From Ovis canadensis (Eukaryota; Chordata; Mammalia; Artiodactyla; Bovidae): 64,000 nucleotides of DNA. The DNA is taken from assembly GCF_042477335.2 (NCBI RefSeq), contig NC_091245.1, forward strand, positions 88,388,501-88,452,500. The letters run 5' to 3'. The position numbers and the translations under genes were made by a program. Within the stretch, counting starts at the first letter, position 1; each line of letters begins with the position of its first letter. Of this stretch, positions 10,600 through 21,754 are shown in pieces. The notes below the pieces were generated by a model, which saw only the letters and a list, made by a program, of their open reading frames with translations, was not told the DNA's origin and searched no databases.

Positions 10600-12125
10600 G
10601 GAATGAAGCAGGTTGGCCTGGGGAGGAACTGTGAATGGCTTCGTGTTGCTGGAGAGGGAAGTGTGTGAGGGTGGGGGTGATGGAGATGAGGCTGGAAGGA
10701 GAGCAGAGCTGGGTCATTCATGCCCTTGGCTGCCAGCCCTAGGAGTCTGGGCTTGATCCTGAGGTTGGCAAGGAATCCTTAGAGAACTCTGAATCTCCAA
10801 AAATGAGAAGATCTCTGGGTTGTGTGGAAGATGGGTAAGCCTGAAAGGAGGGGGGCCAATCAGGAAGATGATAATAGACCCTGGTCATCAAGGGGGAAAG
10901 CAGGGGAGAGTCTGAGGTCCAGGGAAGGGCTGAGTGACAGGATTACATGACGGATGAGCGCAGGGAAATTCAGGAATCTAGGAAACTCCTAGGCTCAGCC
11001 GCAGACTGTGTTGTGGCCACTAACGGAGTAGGGGACACAGCAGGAAGGATGGGGTGGTGGGTGCCCATGCTTTGTAGCTACCCAAGAGCTCTGGACATCT
11101 TCTCTGTGTTCAGTCATGAGTCGGGTCCTTCCCAGGGTCCTTGCAGAAGGGCAGGCATTGGATTCATGCTCTGTAATCAAGCCACGCTGATTCCATTCTG
11201 TAGGAATTAAGCTGCAGGAAGAAAGAGGGCCTGTGTGGGGTATGGATGTCAGCAGAGCTGCCCTGAGGGAGATGCCTTCCTTGTTAGTCGACTCTGTGGT
11301 GTGGTTCTGGGCATTGTTCTTAGACACGCAGCTTCAAGCCATTTCTCAAGACCCCAAGCCACTCAGTGAACTACTCACTAACCTTTATTAAATTCCCTTT
11401 TGCTTAAGCTGGTCAGACGGATTCTGTTATTTGCAACTAATATCCCTGAGCTGTATGAGCGGGTACAGATGTAAGAGGGATGATAAAGGATGCTGGAGGA
11501 CTGGGGCATGTGAAGGTGAGGTGCCCGGGTATCAATCTGTGACATCCAACAGGATATTGGCTAGATAGGCAGGGACGAGGGTGGCTCAGGTGGGGACAGG
11601 TCTGGGGTCATCAACACTTAGGTGACCACGAAACCTGTGGAGGGACCAAGAGGCTAGTGAGTGTGCAGCCCTAGGGCACCTCTAGAGGAGACTGAAAATG
11701 GTGGGGGTCTCGGAGAAAACAATGTGAAAAGCAAGAGAGAGGGGTTTAAGGAAAGAGTAGGTGCCTGTGTCAAAGGCTGCAAATGTGCAAGTGAGACGAG
11801 GATTGAAAATGGAGTTTTGTATTTGGCTTTTTTTGTTGTTGTTGTTTATTTTTTAATTTAAAAAATGTTATTGAATTATGGTTGATTTATGACATTTTGT
11901 CACTTTCTACTATGTATTTGGCATTTAGAGGACAAGGGAGGCTTAGAGGAAGTGGTTTCACTGGTGAGGTGGGAACCAAAGAGAGGCTGGAGAGGGTTGA
12001 GCAGGGGACAGGAGGAGAGAAATGGAGCCTGACTTTCTAGAAACCTACAGTGCAAGGAGGAAGAGGAACAGGTGGAAGCTGAAGGAGGGAGTGGGGCCAC
12101 ATTCAAGGGCAAGCTCAAGGGCAGC
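10600..12125. other. Intergenic; degenerate purine-rich old repeat with L1 insertion
   Basis: G/A-rich sequence (GGAATGAAGCAGGTTGGCC, GGCTTGATCCTGAGGTTGG, AGTGACAGGATTACATGA) resembles a common ancient interspersed repeat, but I cannot name it. A stretch at 11330-11455 (AAATTCCCTTTTGCTTAAGC) resembles the 3' end of an old ERVL-class LTR. No gene. Confidence 0.35.
11828..11925 (-). mobile_element. L1 3' fragment, antisense
   Basis: Starts with T-rich sequence then TTATTGAATTATGGTTGATT and TGTCACTTTCTACTATGTAT, the antisense L1 3'UTR. Confidence 0.6.
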
Positions 12126-12637
12126 TGCTTCGAGCAGTGAGCTTGTGGTGTGGATGGTGTCGGGGTGACTGGGTGATCAGTCCAGGTTGTGGAGTATTTC
12201 TTCTTAGGTACTTGATAGTCTCTGATACATTGTAGTTTTGTCTTCTCTTTAACTGCATCTTCCAGTTGTAGAAGAAAGAGGTCTGGTGATCAGTCATTGT
12301 CAACCCACTTAGATAGTTGGGATGGAAGTAACTTGGTGGGGACTTAAGATGCAAGGACTGATTGGAACCTGGTCCTTGGATTTTTAAAATCCAATTGAGT
12401 TCTGAAGATGAGGTAGATAAAGTACAAGCTCTCTGTGGGTTAGGGAGTCTCAGGGGCCCAGGATGGAGTGTCCTGAGACCCGGAGCAAAAGCCAGATCAC
12501 CGTGTGACCCTTTCATGTGGGAACAGCCACCAACAGTGTAGGTCCTGCTGCTGATCTGACCCCAGACACAGCTCTCTGCATGCTCTGGCTGGCTGCTTTA
12601 GCTGCGTCTGCTTCTTTCTTTTCTTTTTCTGACTTTT

Positions 12638-12785
12638 CCCTTTTTTTTAAATTGGAGGATAGTTCCTTTACAGTGTTGTGTTGGTTTCTGCCACACAACA
12701 ATGTGAATCAGCCATAGGTATACGTATGTCCCCTCCCTCTTGAACCTCCCTCCCACCCCCACCACACACCACCCCTCTAGATTGT
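12638..12785 (-). mobile_element. L1 3' end, antisense
   Basis: Poly(T), then ATTGGAGGATAGTTCCTTTA, CAGTGTTGTGTTGGTTTCTG, AATGTGAATCAGCCATAGGT and CCTCCCTCTTGAACCTCCCT, the typical antisense 3'UTR of ruminant L1. Confidence 0.85.
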
Positions 12786-13065
12786 TACAGATCTGCTTCT
12801 TTTTGACAATTTCCCCCCAGATGTGTCCAGCCTAATGTTCTAGCTAAGTTTGGCTAGCCTGAACTTATGACCCTATACCCCACCTAAGTCTCCTCACCCT
12901 TCCTCAGGAGTTTTTAGCTATTTTTGTACCATGGATGTCTTGGAAGTCTGTGACTCTCATTTGGAGTAATGCTTTAAATATACTGAAATTAAATGTTACA
13001 AATGATTATATTAAAAACAAATTTATGATGTGATGATATATGTCCTTCTTATTAATGTATCAAAT

Positions 13066-13178
13066 AGCATTGCTGCTGCTCAGTCTCTGTCGTGTCTGAC
13101 TCTTTGCAACCCCATGGACTGCAGCACGCCAGACCTCCCTGTCTCCTGGAGTTTGCTCAAACTCATGGCCATCGATCA
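13066..13178 (-). mobile_element. BovB 3' end fragment, antisense
   Basis: GTCGTGTCTGACTCTTTGCA, CATGGACTGCAGCACGCCAG, GGAGTTTGCTCAAACTCATG match the BovB 3' end. It lies 80 bp from the larger BovB copy and points the same way. Confidence 0.8.
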
Positions 13179-14125
13179 AATAACATGGCCTGGACTAATA
13201 ACTACTGTAGTTTCAATGTAGGATGAACAAAAATATTTTGAGCTATTTGCAACAGTCACTTCAGTCACTCAGTCTTGTCCGACTCCTTGTGACCCCATGA
13301 ATCGCAGCATGCCAGGCCTTCCTGTCCATCACCAACTCCTGGAGTTTACCCAAACTCATGTCCATCAAGTCGGTGATGCCATCCAGCCATCTCATCCTCT
13401 GTTGTCCCCTTCTCCTCCTGCCCCCAGTCCCTCCCAGCATCAGGGTGTTTTCCAATGAGTCAACTCTTCGCATGAGGTGGCCAAAGTATTGGAGTTTCAG
13501 CTTCAGCATCAGTCCTTCCAAAGAACACCTAGGACTGATCTCCTTCAGAATGGACTGGTTGGATCTCCTTGCAGTCCAAGGGACTCTCAAGAGTCTTCTC
13601 CAAAACCACAGTTCAAAAGCATCAGTTCTTCAGTGCTCAGCTTTCTTTACAGAAAAGAAACTCTTACATCCATAAATGACCACTGGAAAAACCATAACCT
13701 TGACTAGATGGATCTTTGTTGGCAAAGTAATGTCTCTGCTTTTCAATATGCTGTCTAGGTTGGTCATAACTTTCCTTCCAAGGAGTAAGCATCTTTTAAT
13801 TTCATGGCTACACTCACCATCTGCAGTGATTTTGGAGCCCCCAAAAATAAAGTCTGACACTATTTCCACTGTTTCCTCATCTATTTCCTATGAAGTGATG
13901 GGACTGGATGCCATGATCTTCGTTTTCTGAATGTTGAGCCTTAAGCCAACTTTTTCACTCTCCTCTTTCACTCTCATCAAGAGGCTTTTTAGTTCTTCTT
14001 CACTTTCTGCCATAAGGGTGGTGTCATCTGCATATCTGAGGTTATTGATATTTCTCCTGGCAATCTTGATTCCAGCTTGTGCTTCTTCCAGCCCAGCGTT
14101 TCTCATGATGTACTCTGCATAGAAG

Positions 14126-15355
14126 TTAAATAAGCAGGGTGACAATATACAACCTTGACGCTCCTTTTCCTATTTGGAACCAGTCTGTTGTTCCATGTCC
14201 AGTTCTAACTGTTGCTTCCTGACCTGCATACAGATTTCTCAAGAGGCAGGTCGGGTGGTCTGGTATTCCCATCCCTTTCAGAATTTTCCACAGTTTATTG
14301 TGATCCACACAGTCAAAGGCTTTGGCATAGTCAATAAAGCAGAAAGAGATGTTTTTCTGGAACTCTCTTGCTTTTTCCATGATCCAGCAGATGTTGGCAA
14401 TTTGATCTCTGGTTCCTCTGCCTCTTCTAAAACCAGCTTGAACATCTGGAAGTTCACAGTTCACGTACTGCTGAAGGCTGGCTTGGAGAATTTTGAGCAT
14501 TACTTTACTAGCATGTGAGATGAGTGCAATTGTGTGGTAGTTTGAGCATTCTTTGGCATTGCCTTTCTTTGGGATTGGAATGAAAACTGACCTTTTCCAG
14601 TCCTGTGGCCATTGCTGAGTTTTCCAAATTTGCTGATATAATGAGTGCAGCACTTTCACAGCATCATCTTTCGGGCTTTGAAATAGCTCAACTGGAATTC
14701 CATCACCTCCACTAGCTTTGTTCATAGTGATGCTTCCTAAGGCCCACTTGACTTCACATTCCAGGATGTTTGGCTCTAGGTGAGTGATCACACCGTCGTG
14801 ATTATCCGGGTCATGAAGATCTTTTTTGTACAGTTCTTCTGTGTATCCTTGCCACCTCTTCTTAATATCTTCTGCTTCTGTTAGGTCCATACCATTTCTG
14901 TCCTTTATCGAGCCCATCTTTGCATGAAATGTTCCCTTGGTATCTCTAATTTTCTTGAAGAAATCTCTAGTCTTTCCCATTGTGTTGTTTTCCTCTATTT
15001 CTTTGCATTGATCGCTGAGGAAGGCTTTCTTATCTCTCCTTGCTATTCTTTGGAACTCTGCATTCAGATGCTTATATCTTTCCTTTTCTCCTTTGCTTTT
15101 CACTTCTCTTCTTTTCACAGCTATTTGTAAGGCCTCCTCAGACAGCCATTTTGCTTTTTTGCATTTCTTTTCCATGGGGATGGTCTTGATCCCTGTCTCC
15201 TGCACAATGTCACGAACCTCCATCCATAGTTCATCAGGCACTCTATCTATCAGATCTAGTCCCTTAAATCTATTTCTCACTTCCACTGTATATTCACAAG
15301 AGATTTGATTTAGGTCATACCTGAATGGTCTAGTGGTTTTCCCTACTTTCTTCAA
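14126..15355 (-). pseudogene. BovB reverse transcriptase fragment (longest open part)
   Basis: An uninterrupted 409-codon stretch covering the linker after the endonuclease and RT blocks 1-4 (GIPVELF, SVFIPIPKKG, LQAGFRRGRG-like, FIDYAKAFD). It ends in a frameshift just before the GCILSPCLFN block, so the YADD catalytic motif is out of frame. It is part of a dead LINE, not a host gene. Confidence 0.9.
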
Positions 15356-15657
15356 TTTAATTCTGAATTTGGCAATAAGGAGTTCATGATCGAAGCCACA
15401 GTCAGCTCCCAGTCTTGTTTTTGCTGACTGTATAGAGCTTCTCCATCTTTGGCTGCAGAGAATATAATCAATCTGATTTCAGTGTTGACCATCTGGTGAT
15501 GTCCATGTGTAGAGTCTTCTCTTGTGTTGTTGGAAGAGGTTGTTTGCTATGACTAGTGCGTTCTCTTGGCAAAACTCTACTAGCCTTTGCCCTGCTTCAT
15601 TCCATACTCCAAGGCCAAATTTGCCTGTTACTCCAGGTGTTTCTTGACTTCCTACTT

Positions 15658-16050
15658 TTACATTCCAGTCCCCTGTAATGAAAAGGACATCTTTTTGGGT
15701 GTTAGTTCTAAAAGGTCTTGTAGGTCTTCATAGAACCGTTCAACTTCAGCTTCTTCAGCGTTACTGGTTGGGGCATAGACTTGGATTACTGTAATATTGA
15801 ATGGTTTGCCTTGGAAATGAACAGAGATTGCGTTTTTGAGATTGCATCCAAGTACTGCATTTTGGACTCTTTTGTCGACCATGATGGCTACTCTATTTCT
15901 TCTGAGGGATTCCTGCCCACAGTAGTAGATATAATGGTCATCTGAGTTAAATTCACCCATTCCAGTCCATTTTAGTTCACTGATTCCTATAATGTCAACG
16001 TTCACCCTTGCCATCTCTTGTCTGACCGCTTCCAATTTGCCTTGATTCAT
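15658..16050 (-). pseudogene. BovB endonuclease domain fragment
   Basis: A 130-codon open stretch with the N-terminal part of the AP-like endonuclease (VNVDIIGISELKW, NRVAIMVDKRV, VIQVYAPTSNAEEAEVERF). It stops before the C-terminal catalytic motifs, which continue in another frame at about 15361-15660. Confidence 0.85.
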
Positions 16051-16774
16051 GGAATTAACATTCCAGGTTCCTATGCAATATTGCTCTTTACAGCATCAGA
16101 CCTTGCTTCTATCACCAGTCACATCCAAAACTAGGTATTGTTTTTGCTTTGGCTCCATCCCTTCATTCTTTCTGGAGTTATTTCTCCACTGATCTCCAGT
16201 AGTATATTGGGCACCTACCAATCTGGGGAGTTCATCTTTCAGTATCCTATCATTTTGACTTTTCATACTGTTCATGGGGTTCTCAAGGCAAGAATACTGA
16301 AGCGGTTTGCCATTCCCTTCTCCAGTGGACCACACCCTGTCAGACCTCTCCACCATGACCCGTCCATCTTGGGTGGCCCCACACAGCATGGCTTAGTTTC
16401 ATTGAGTTAGACAAGGCTGTGGTCCATGTGATCAGATTGGCTAATTTTCTGTGAGTGTGGTTTCAGTGTGTCTGCCCTCTGATGCCCTCTCGCAACAGCT
16501 ACTGTCTTACTTGGGTTTCTCTTACCTTGAATGTGGGGTAGTGATATGGTATTAAAAGATCTCTAATTTCTCTTGGTGACAAGGACCCAGGTATGATGAA
16601 TACTTCTGTGTTTGTGGCCTATGGTTAGAGAAGAAGAATGTTACGATTCACTTAGCAGTGAGTGGTAACAGGATGCAATTGTTTTCTCTGCCCAAGTTCA
16701 TGGATCTTCTGAATTCTGTTCGTGAACCATTTGGGGAGCTGCGTGATCCTAGGTTAAGAACTGCTGGTTTGGAT

Positions 16775-16925
16775 GTGTGGGTTTCCATTGTTTTATTGCT
16801 TCTTTCTTTCTATTTTGGCTGCACTGCACTGCATGTGAGATCTTAGTTTCCTGGCCATGGATGGAACCCATGCCTCCTGCTGTGAAGAACAGAGTCTTAA
16901 CTACTGGACGGCAGGGGAAGCCCCT
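16775..16925 (-). mobile_element. CHR-type SINE, antisense, truncated
   Basis: TTTTGGCTGCACTGCACTGC, GATCTTAGTTTCCTGGCCAT, TCTTAACTACTGGACGGCAG, ending near GGGGAAGCCCC. Diverged copy. Confidence 0.7.
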
Positions 16926-16929
16926 GGTT

Positions 16930-18060
16930 GCTCCTTTCTTTCTTCACATCTCTCTTAAGTGGATCAGAGGCAGCTCTCGTTTAATCATTAGCCACTAATG
17001 AACCACTAATAAAGTGATCACCCATGTCACAGGCAGGAGCTGTGTGGCCTGTGGACATGCACTCCCTTTCTAGTTTGCAGCGCAATGGCCTCATGGTAGA
17101 GCTGAAGGTAGAGCTCAGACCCCCTAGGAGTCCAAGTTACCCCACGTATGAGGGTGAATGACCTCGGGGACAGAGTCAAGTCAGGCTTCCTGAGCCTGTG
17201 GCTCTGTCCCAGGGTATACCTATGCCTGAGGGGATGGCTGTGCTCACCGCACAGACACACACGCTGGCTGTATAAACAGTCCCGTAGAATGATGACGTCT
17301 ACACCACAGCACTAAAGCAGAGAGAGGGAGAAGTTGGTATTGTGCTGGGTGCTGCTAGGATACTGCTGACATCCCCCTGTGCACCGGAACAGGAGAGCCC
17401 TCAGTTCCGGAAGAAAGCTGACCCGGCAGCCGTGAACCCTGACCCTGACATGCGGGAGGCTCTGCGTGAACCTCTGCTGACGGGAGTTATTGAGTCAAGA
17501 ACCCCAAAGCTCCCTAGAGTCTCCTTTGGTGTTTCCACCAGGTTGTTGTCGATCCCTTGCCTCCCTCTAACTGGCTTGTCCTCAAGCACCAGTATCCAAG
17601 AGGAATAAAGTGCTTTCAATTGCTGTTATTGGTCCCGTTTGCAGCAGCATTGCTCACTACCATTCTTCACGCACAGCATTGCTCACTACCATTCTTCACG
17701 CAATTGTGTGCGATAATTAGTTTTGAGTGTTGTGGAGAGTGAGGGAGGGGGTGAGAGTGGGGGATGAGGGCAGAAGGTGAGTGCTAGCCTGAGATCGCTG
17801 TTAGCTAACATTGTCTCTTGCGAAGTGACCTGTGTGAGACTGGCGGTCTGTGCAGGGCCCCTGAAGCACACAGGCCGGCCTGCCTCTGTGCCCCTCCCAG
17901 CACCCGCACAATGCCGCCCTCTCCCTCTGTAAGTTACCCACAGGTGGTGGTCTCTTGGTTCTCCTGTGGTGTGTCTGGCTCAGTGCCACAGTGTACAGAT
18001 GGGCCATAACCATATTATTTTGATTCTCACCTGGAAGGGGAATTTTACATGAAGGCAGAC
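16930..18060. other. Intergenic with a perfect 29-bp duplication
   Basis: No gene recognised. GAGGAATAAAGTGCTTTCAA at about 17600 looks like a poly(A) signal, but no upstream exon or LTR could be confirmed. Confidence 0.4.
17645..17702 (+). repeat. Perfect tandem duplication, two 29-bp units
   Basis: Units 17645-17673 and 17674-17702 are identical (each begins CAGCATTGCTCACTACC). No mismatch between them suggests a recent duplication. Confidence 0.97.
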
Positions 18061-18064
18061 AGGC

Positions 18065-18300
18065 TCATCAGTTTTAAAAATTTAATCGAAGTATAGTTGA
18101 TTAAAATGTTGTGTTAATTTCTGCTGTCCAGCAAAGTGATTCAATTATACAATATTCTTTTCCATTATGGTTTATTACAGGATATTGAATACAAGTTCCC
18201 CATGCTATACAGTCTGACCTTGTTGTGTATCCATTTTATATATAAAAGTTTGCCTCTGATAATCCCAAACTCCCAGTCCTTCCCTCTTGTCCCCCATTCA
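18065..18300 (-). mobile_element. L1 3' end, antisense
   Basis: AAGTATAGTTGATTAAAATG, CAGCAAAGTGATTCAATTAT, TGGTTTATTACAGGATATTG and CCATGCTATACAGTCTGACC follow the antisense L1 3'UTR. Confidence 0.85.
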
Positions 18301-18309
18301 GGCCCATCT

Positions 18310-18582
18310 AATTTTTTTTTTTAACTTTTGTATTGTAGTGTAGCCGATTAAAAATGCTGTGGTAGTTTCAGGTGAACAGTGCAGGGATCCAGCCATACAT
18401 ACGCATCTATCCATTCTCGTATAAACTCCCTTCCTGTCCAGGCTGCCATATAACACTGAACAGAATTCCCTGTGGTGTACAGTAGGTCCCTGTTGGTTAT
18501 CCATTTTAAATATAGCAGTGTGTACATGTCCATCCCAAACTCCCTAACTATCCCTTCTCCCCATAGACCCATCTTTTTAATG
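18310..18582 (-). mobile_element. Second L1 3' end, antisense
   Basis: A new copy begins at a T-run and repeats the same order of motifs (GTAGTTTCAGGTGAACAGTG, TGTCCAGGCTGCCATATAAC, GTGTACAGTAGGTCCCTGTT). Two related 3' ends lie in tandem. Confidence 0.8.
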
Positions 18583-18839
18583 ATAGAAAATGGCAATAGT
18601 TGCAAATGCTGCTGTGTGCTAGGCATCATGCTGAGCACTTCAGCAGCAGCATCTCACTTAATTCTCCACAAACCACCAGAGAGATCCTTCAAAGTGTAAA
18701 TCACATCCTGCTCCTCCTCTGCTCCAAACACTCCAAGGGTGCACATCACCCTTGCTGTCAGCCTCCACCATGCCCTGCGAGGTTGGTAGGGTGTGGCCCC
18801 CGCTCCTGCTCCAACAGCATCCTTCCCTCCTCCTTCCCC

Positions 18840-19040
18840 TTTTCTCCACCCTCCTCATTGCTCCTGGAACTGGCCAAGAAGGCCCTACCACAGGGCCTCT
18901 GCACTGCTTCCTCCCCCCAGGCTCTGCCCAGTGCATTCTTCCACTTCATCAGGGTCCTTAAGTGTCTTCTCAGAGAGACCCTCACCCCATCTAAAGCACC
19001 ATACCTTGTCATGCTCTGCTGTCCTCTCTGTCTTCCATTT
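18840..19040 (-). mobile_element. L2 LINE 3' fragment, antisense, part 1
   Basis: AGGGCCTCTGCACTGCTTCC, then TCTTCTCAGAGAGACCCTCA and ACCATACCTTGTCATGCTCT match antisense L2. It resumes after the CHR SINE. Confidence 0.6.
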
Positions 19041-19041
19041 T

Positions 19042-19186
19042 ATTTTAAATATTTATTTTTATTTATGTATTTGGCTGCAAATGGTCTTAGTTGTGGGATC
19101 TAGTTCCCCAACCAGGGATCAAACCCAGGGCCCCAGCATTGAGAGAATAGAGTCTTAGCCACTGGACCACCAGAGGAGTCCCCCTG
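19042..19186 (-). mobile_element. CHR-type SINE, antisense, inside L2
   Basis: TTTGGCTGCAAATGGTCTTAG, GGATCTAGTTCCCCAACCAG, TTAGCCACTGGACCACCAG. It interrupts an L2 fragment and so is the younger element. Confidence 0.8.
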
Positions 19187-19189
19187 TCT

Positions 19190-19330
19190 TCCTTTTTAAC
19201 AGCACTCGGCACCCCTAGCCATTTCATTATAAATCTATTTGCTTATTTGTCTATTATCTGTCTCCCCCACATGAGGGCAAGGATCTTGCTTTGCTCACTG
19301 GTCTATTTCCAGCACCAAAAATAGTGTCTT
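19190..19330 (-). mobile_element. L2 LINE 3' fragment, antisense, part 2
   Basis: ATCTGTCTCCCCCACATGAG, GGCAAGGATCTTGC and TGGTCTATTTCCAGCACCAA are the antisense L2 3' end. Confidence 0.6.
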
Positions 19331-19345
19331 CAATATAGTGAAAAG

Positions 19346-19530
19346 AAAGTGAAAGTGAAGTCATTCAGTCGTGTCTTACTCTTTGTGACCCCATGGACTT
19401 TGCCCCCGAGGCTCCACCATCCGTAGGATTTTACAGGCAAGAATACTGAAGTGGGTTGCCATTTTCTTCTCCAGGGATCAAACTTGGGTCTCCACATTCC
19501 AGGCAGGCTCTTTACCGTCTGAGCCCTCCA
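19346..19530 (-). mobile_element. Bov-tA SINE, antisense
   Basis: GTGAAGTCATTCAGTCGTGT at the left and CAGGCTCTTTACCGTCTGAG at the right. Confidence 0.88.
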
Positions 19531-19889
19531 ATACAGTAGTTGTGACTAACTATATAGTCAATGAATACATGAATACATGGACAAATACTCACAAAAGCCC
19601 ATGGTGTAAGTGCTATTCTCACCCTCATGCTACAGATGAGAAGACTGAGGCTAGACTGCGATTCTCACTCTGCTCATGGTTGTGAAGCTGAGCTGCTCTT
19701 CTCTTCCCCACTCTCTCACTCATAGACGCTGGTAAACGCGTCTACCTGCGAGTCACATTCCCTTGAGACACTCTCAGAAAAAAGTGCTGGATGGATTAAT
19801 CTGTTCAGGAAATAATTACAAATTGCACTTCCTTGCTTGATGTTTCAAGTGCTTACTAGTGTATAAAAGGCCCTGAAAAGTCCTGTGGT

Positions 19890-19912
19890 AAAAAAAAAAA
19901 AAAAAAAAAAAA
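19890..19912 (+). repeat. A23 homopolymer
   Basis: Uninterrupted run of 23 A. It may be the tail of a very short retroposed piece, but no body is recognisable upstream. Confidence 0.9.
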
Positions 19913-19984
19913 GCTGGTGGAACTGTGTAATCAGTTTCCCAAAGCTTCTACTGTGGAAATCTCATATGTATGTATTTGTATGCA

Positions 19985-20262
19985 TGTAGAAGGCAATGGC
20001 ACCCGACTCCAGTACTCTTGCCTGGAAAATCCCATGAATGGAAGAGCCTGGTAGGCTGCAGTCCATGGGGTCGCTAAGAGTCGGACACAACTGAGCGACT
20101 TCTCTTTCACTTTTCTCTGTCATGCACTGGAAGGAAATGGCAACCCACTCCAGTGTTCTTGCCTGGAGAATCCCAGGGACAGGGGAGCCTGGTGGGCTGC
20201 CGTCTGTGGGGTCGCACAGAGTCAGACATGACTGAAACAACTTAGCAATAACAGTAGCAACA
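19985..20262 (+). mobile_element. ART2-like SINE dimer
   Basis: Two sense units (GAAGGCAATGGCACCCGACT and GGAAATGGCAACCCACTCCA), each ending in a GTCGGACACAACTGAGCGAC-like tail. Confidence 0.87.
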
Positions 20263-20284
20263 CCTATTAACATATTGCAGGATG

Positions 20285-20505
20285 TAGAGCTGACTCATTT
20301 GAAAAGATCCTAATGCTGGGGAAGATTGAGGGCAGAAGGAGAAGGGGACAACAGAGGATGAGATGATTGGATGGCATCACCGACTCAACGGATATGGGTT
20401 TGGGTGGACTCCAGGAGCTGATGATGGACAGGGAAGCCTGGTGTGCTGCGGTTTGTGGGGTTGCAAAGAGTTGGACACAACTGAGCGACTGAACTGAACT
20501 GAGGA
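20285..20505 (+). mobile_element. BovB 3' end fragment, sense
   Basis: GAAAAGATCCTAATGCTGGG to the tail CTGAGCGACTGAACTGAACT. It encodes only the last part of the RT C-terminus, with breaks. Confidence 0.87.
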
Positions 20506-20934
20506 CATTTCTTGGGCAATAGTGGCTTTTATCACTGTAGAGAGAAGGGACTTTTATCACTGTGGGGATTGTCTGATAAAAGGTCCATCAGTTGGTAGGA
20601 GGGGCTGTGCCCAGATTCACCTTCCCCAAGACTGGTGTCCAAGCCCACCATGTTTGTTAGCCCCTGGATAAGGTCAAGCTCAACCCATAGAACAGGAAGG
20701 CACATGGCTCCTGGTACCTTTAGCTGAAACCCAGCTCAAGCACGCTTTTCCCCAGGGACCTGTCAACTGGCTCATCCTCTGCCCTCTGGTTCCTGAGCCA
20801 AGTGACACTTGGTGTTTGTCCAGAGCCTCTTAGAGGGCAGTTCCTTATGAACTTCTCAGGAACATCAACCCCACAAACCTGGCTTTGTTTTCTCACTGTC
20901 TTACGTCTCCCTATTGGAATTTTACCTTCTAGGG

Positions 20935-21132
20935 CAGCAGTCCCCAACCTTTTTGGCACCAGAGACCAGTTTCATGGAAGATAGTTTTTCCATGGACCCG
21001 GACCAGGTTGGGGGGATAGTTTGGGGATGATTTCAAGTACATTACACTTACTGTGCACTTTATTTCTATCATTATTACATCAGCCCCATCTCAGACCATC
21101 AAGCATTAGATCCTGGAGGTTGGGGACCCCTG
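20935..21132 (+). mobile_element. Short hAT-type nonautonomous transposon with TSD
   Basis: 198 bp bounded by imperfect inverted repeats (left CAGCAGTCCCCAACCT; right, reverse-complemented, CAGGGGTCCCCAACCT) and a perfect 8-bp direct repeat TTCTAGGG at 20927-20934 and 21133-21140. An 8-bp duplication and CAG...CTG ends are hAT hallmarks. It lies about 450 bp upstream of the PROK1 TATA box. Confidence 0.9.
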
Positions 21133-21584
21133 TTCTAGGGGACCAAGGACACTGCCTTCTCACTATGTTGTCTCAGCCCCTCACTCCGACAGCAGTGCTG
21201 AGCCAACAGGAAGAGCCCAGATCATTCTTATTCGCTTGAGTGTGAAGGAGCTGGTGATCCTGGGTTTGGTGCAGGGAGGAGTGAGTGGTGATGTTGCTAA
21301 TCCCTTGATTTATTACCAAAGCCTTCCCCTGGCCCCAAGCAGAATAGAAGGACGCCCCAGAGGCGACAGGACTGTGGGGTGCGATGCACGGAACTGACTG
21401 GATCGTTGCGTCCTGAGAGTCAGAGCGACTGTCACTGCCGCCGATGGTTCATCTTTATTGGTTTCGATGGTGATTCAATGTCATTTGGGATTCAGGTCTC
21501 ATCTCCATCTCTGAGATCATCTGAATAACAGTGTCATGGGCAAGAGTGGAGACAAAGCATCCACAGGCAGCCTGGATCGGACGC

Positions 21585-21590
21585 TATAAA
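21585..21590 (+). promoter_or_regulatory. PROK1: PROK1 TATA box
   Basis: TATAAA lies 98 bp upstream of the start codon, so transcription probably begins near 21612-21620 with a 5'UTR of about 65-70 nt. An inverted CCAAT motif (ATTGG) sits near 21457-21461. I did not find a convincing SF-1 or HIF site by eye. Confidence 0.75.
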
Positions 21591-21682
21591 TCTCAGAGGA
21601 GAGCCTGGCCTTCCGAGCTGGCAGGTTTGAGGCCGAGCGGAGGCAACGGAGCTGGCAGTGGTTGCCTCCACCCCAAGTGACC

Positions 21683-21754
21683 ATGAGAGGTGCCGCGCGA
21701 GTCTCAGTGATACTCCTCTTGGTGACCGCGTCTGACTGTGCCGTGATCACTGGG
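21683..21754 (+). CDS. PROK1: PROK1 coding exon 1 (signal peptide and AVITG)
   Basis: Encodes residues 1-24: the signal peptide (1-19) and the first five residues of the mature N-terminus, AVITG. The donor is GTAAGT at 21755 and the exon ends in phase 0. Confidence 0.96.

Larger units (their letters stand above)
13255..16560 (-). mobile_element. BovB (RTE) LINE, antisense, near full length, broken
   Basis: About 3.3 kb, close to a complete element. Reading on the minus strand: an AP-type endonuclease domain (15658-16050; IIGISELKWTGMGEFNSDDH, VYAPTSNAEE); an RT domain (14126-15355; RKSKGEKERYK-like linker, NKASGGDGIPVELF, FIDYAKAFDCVDH); the catalytic LRYADDTTLMAES in another frame (13888-14145); and the C-terminal region (13261-13869, two frames). 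Several frameshifts and stops separate these, so it is a pseudogene. The YADD motif is intact here, unlike the 4085-5207 copy. Confidence 0.93.

Noticed and set aside
17401-17619. Possible gene 3' end near GAGGAATAAAGTGC
   Set aside because: The poly(A)-like motif is present, but no exon, LTR body or splice acceptor could be supported upstream.
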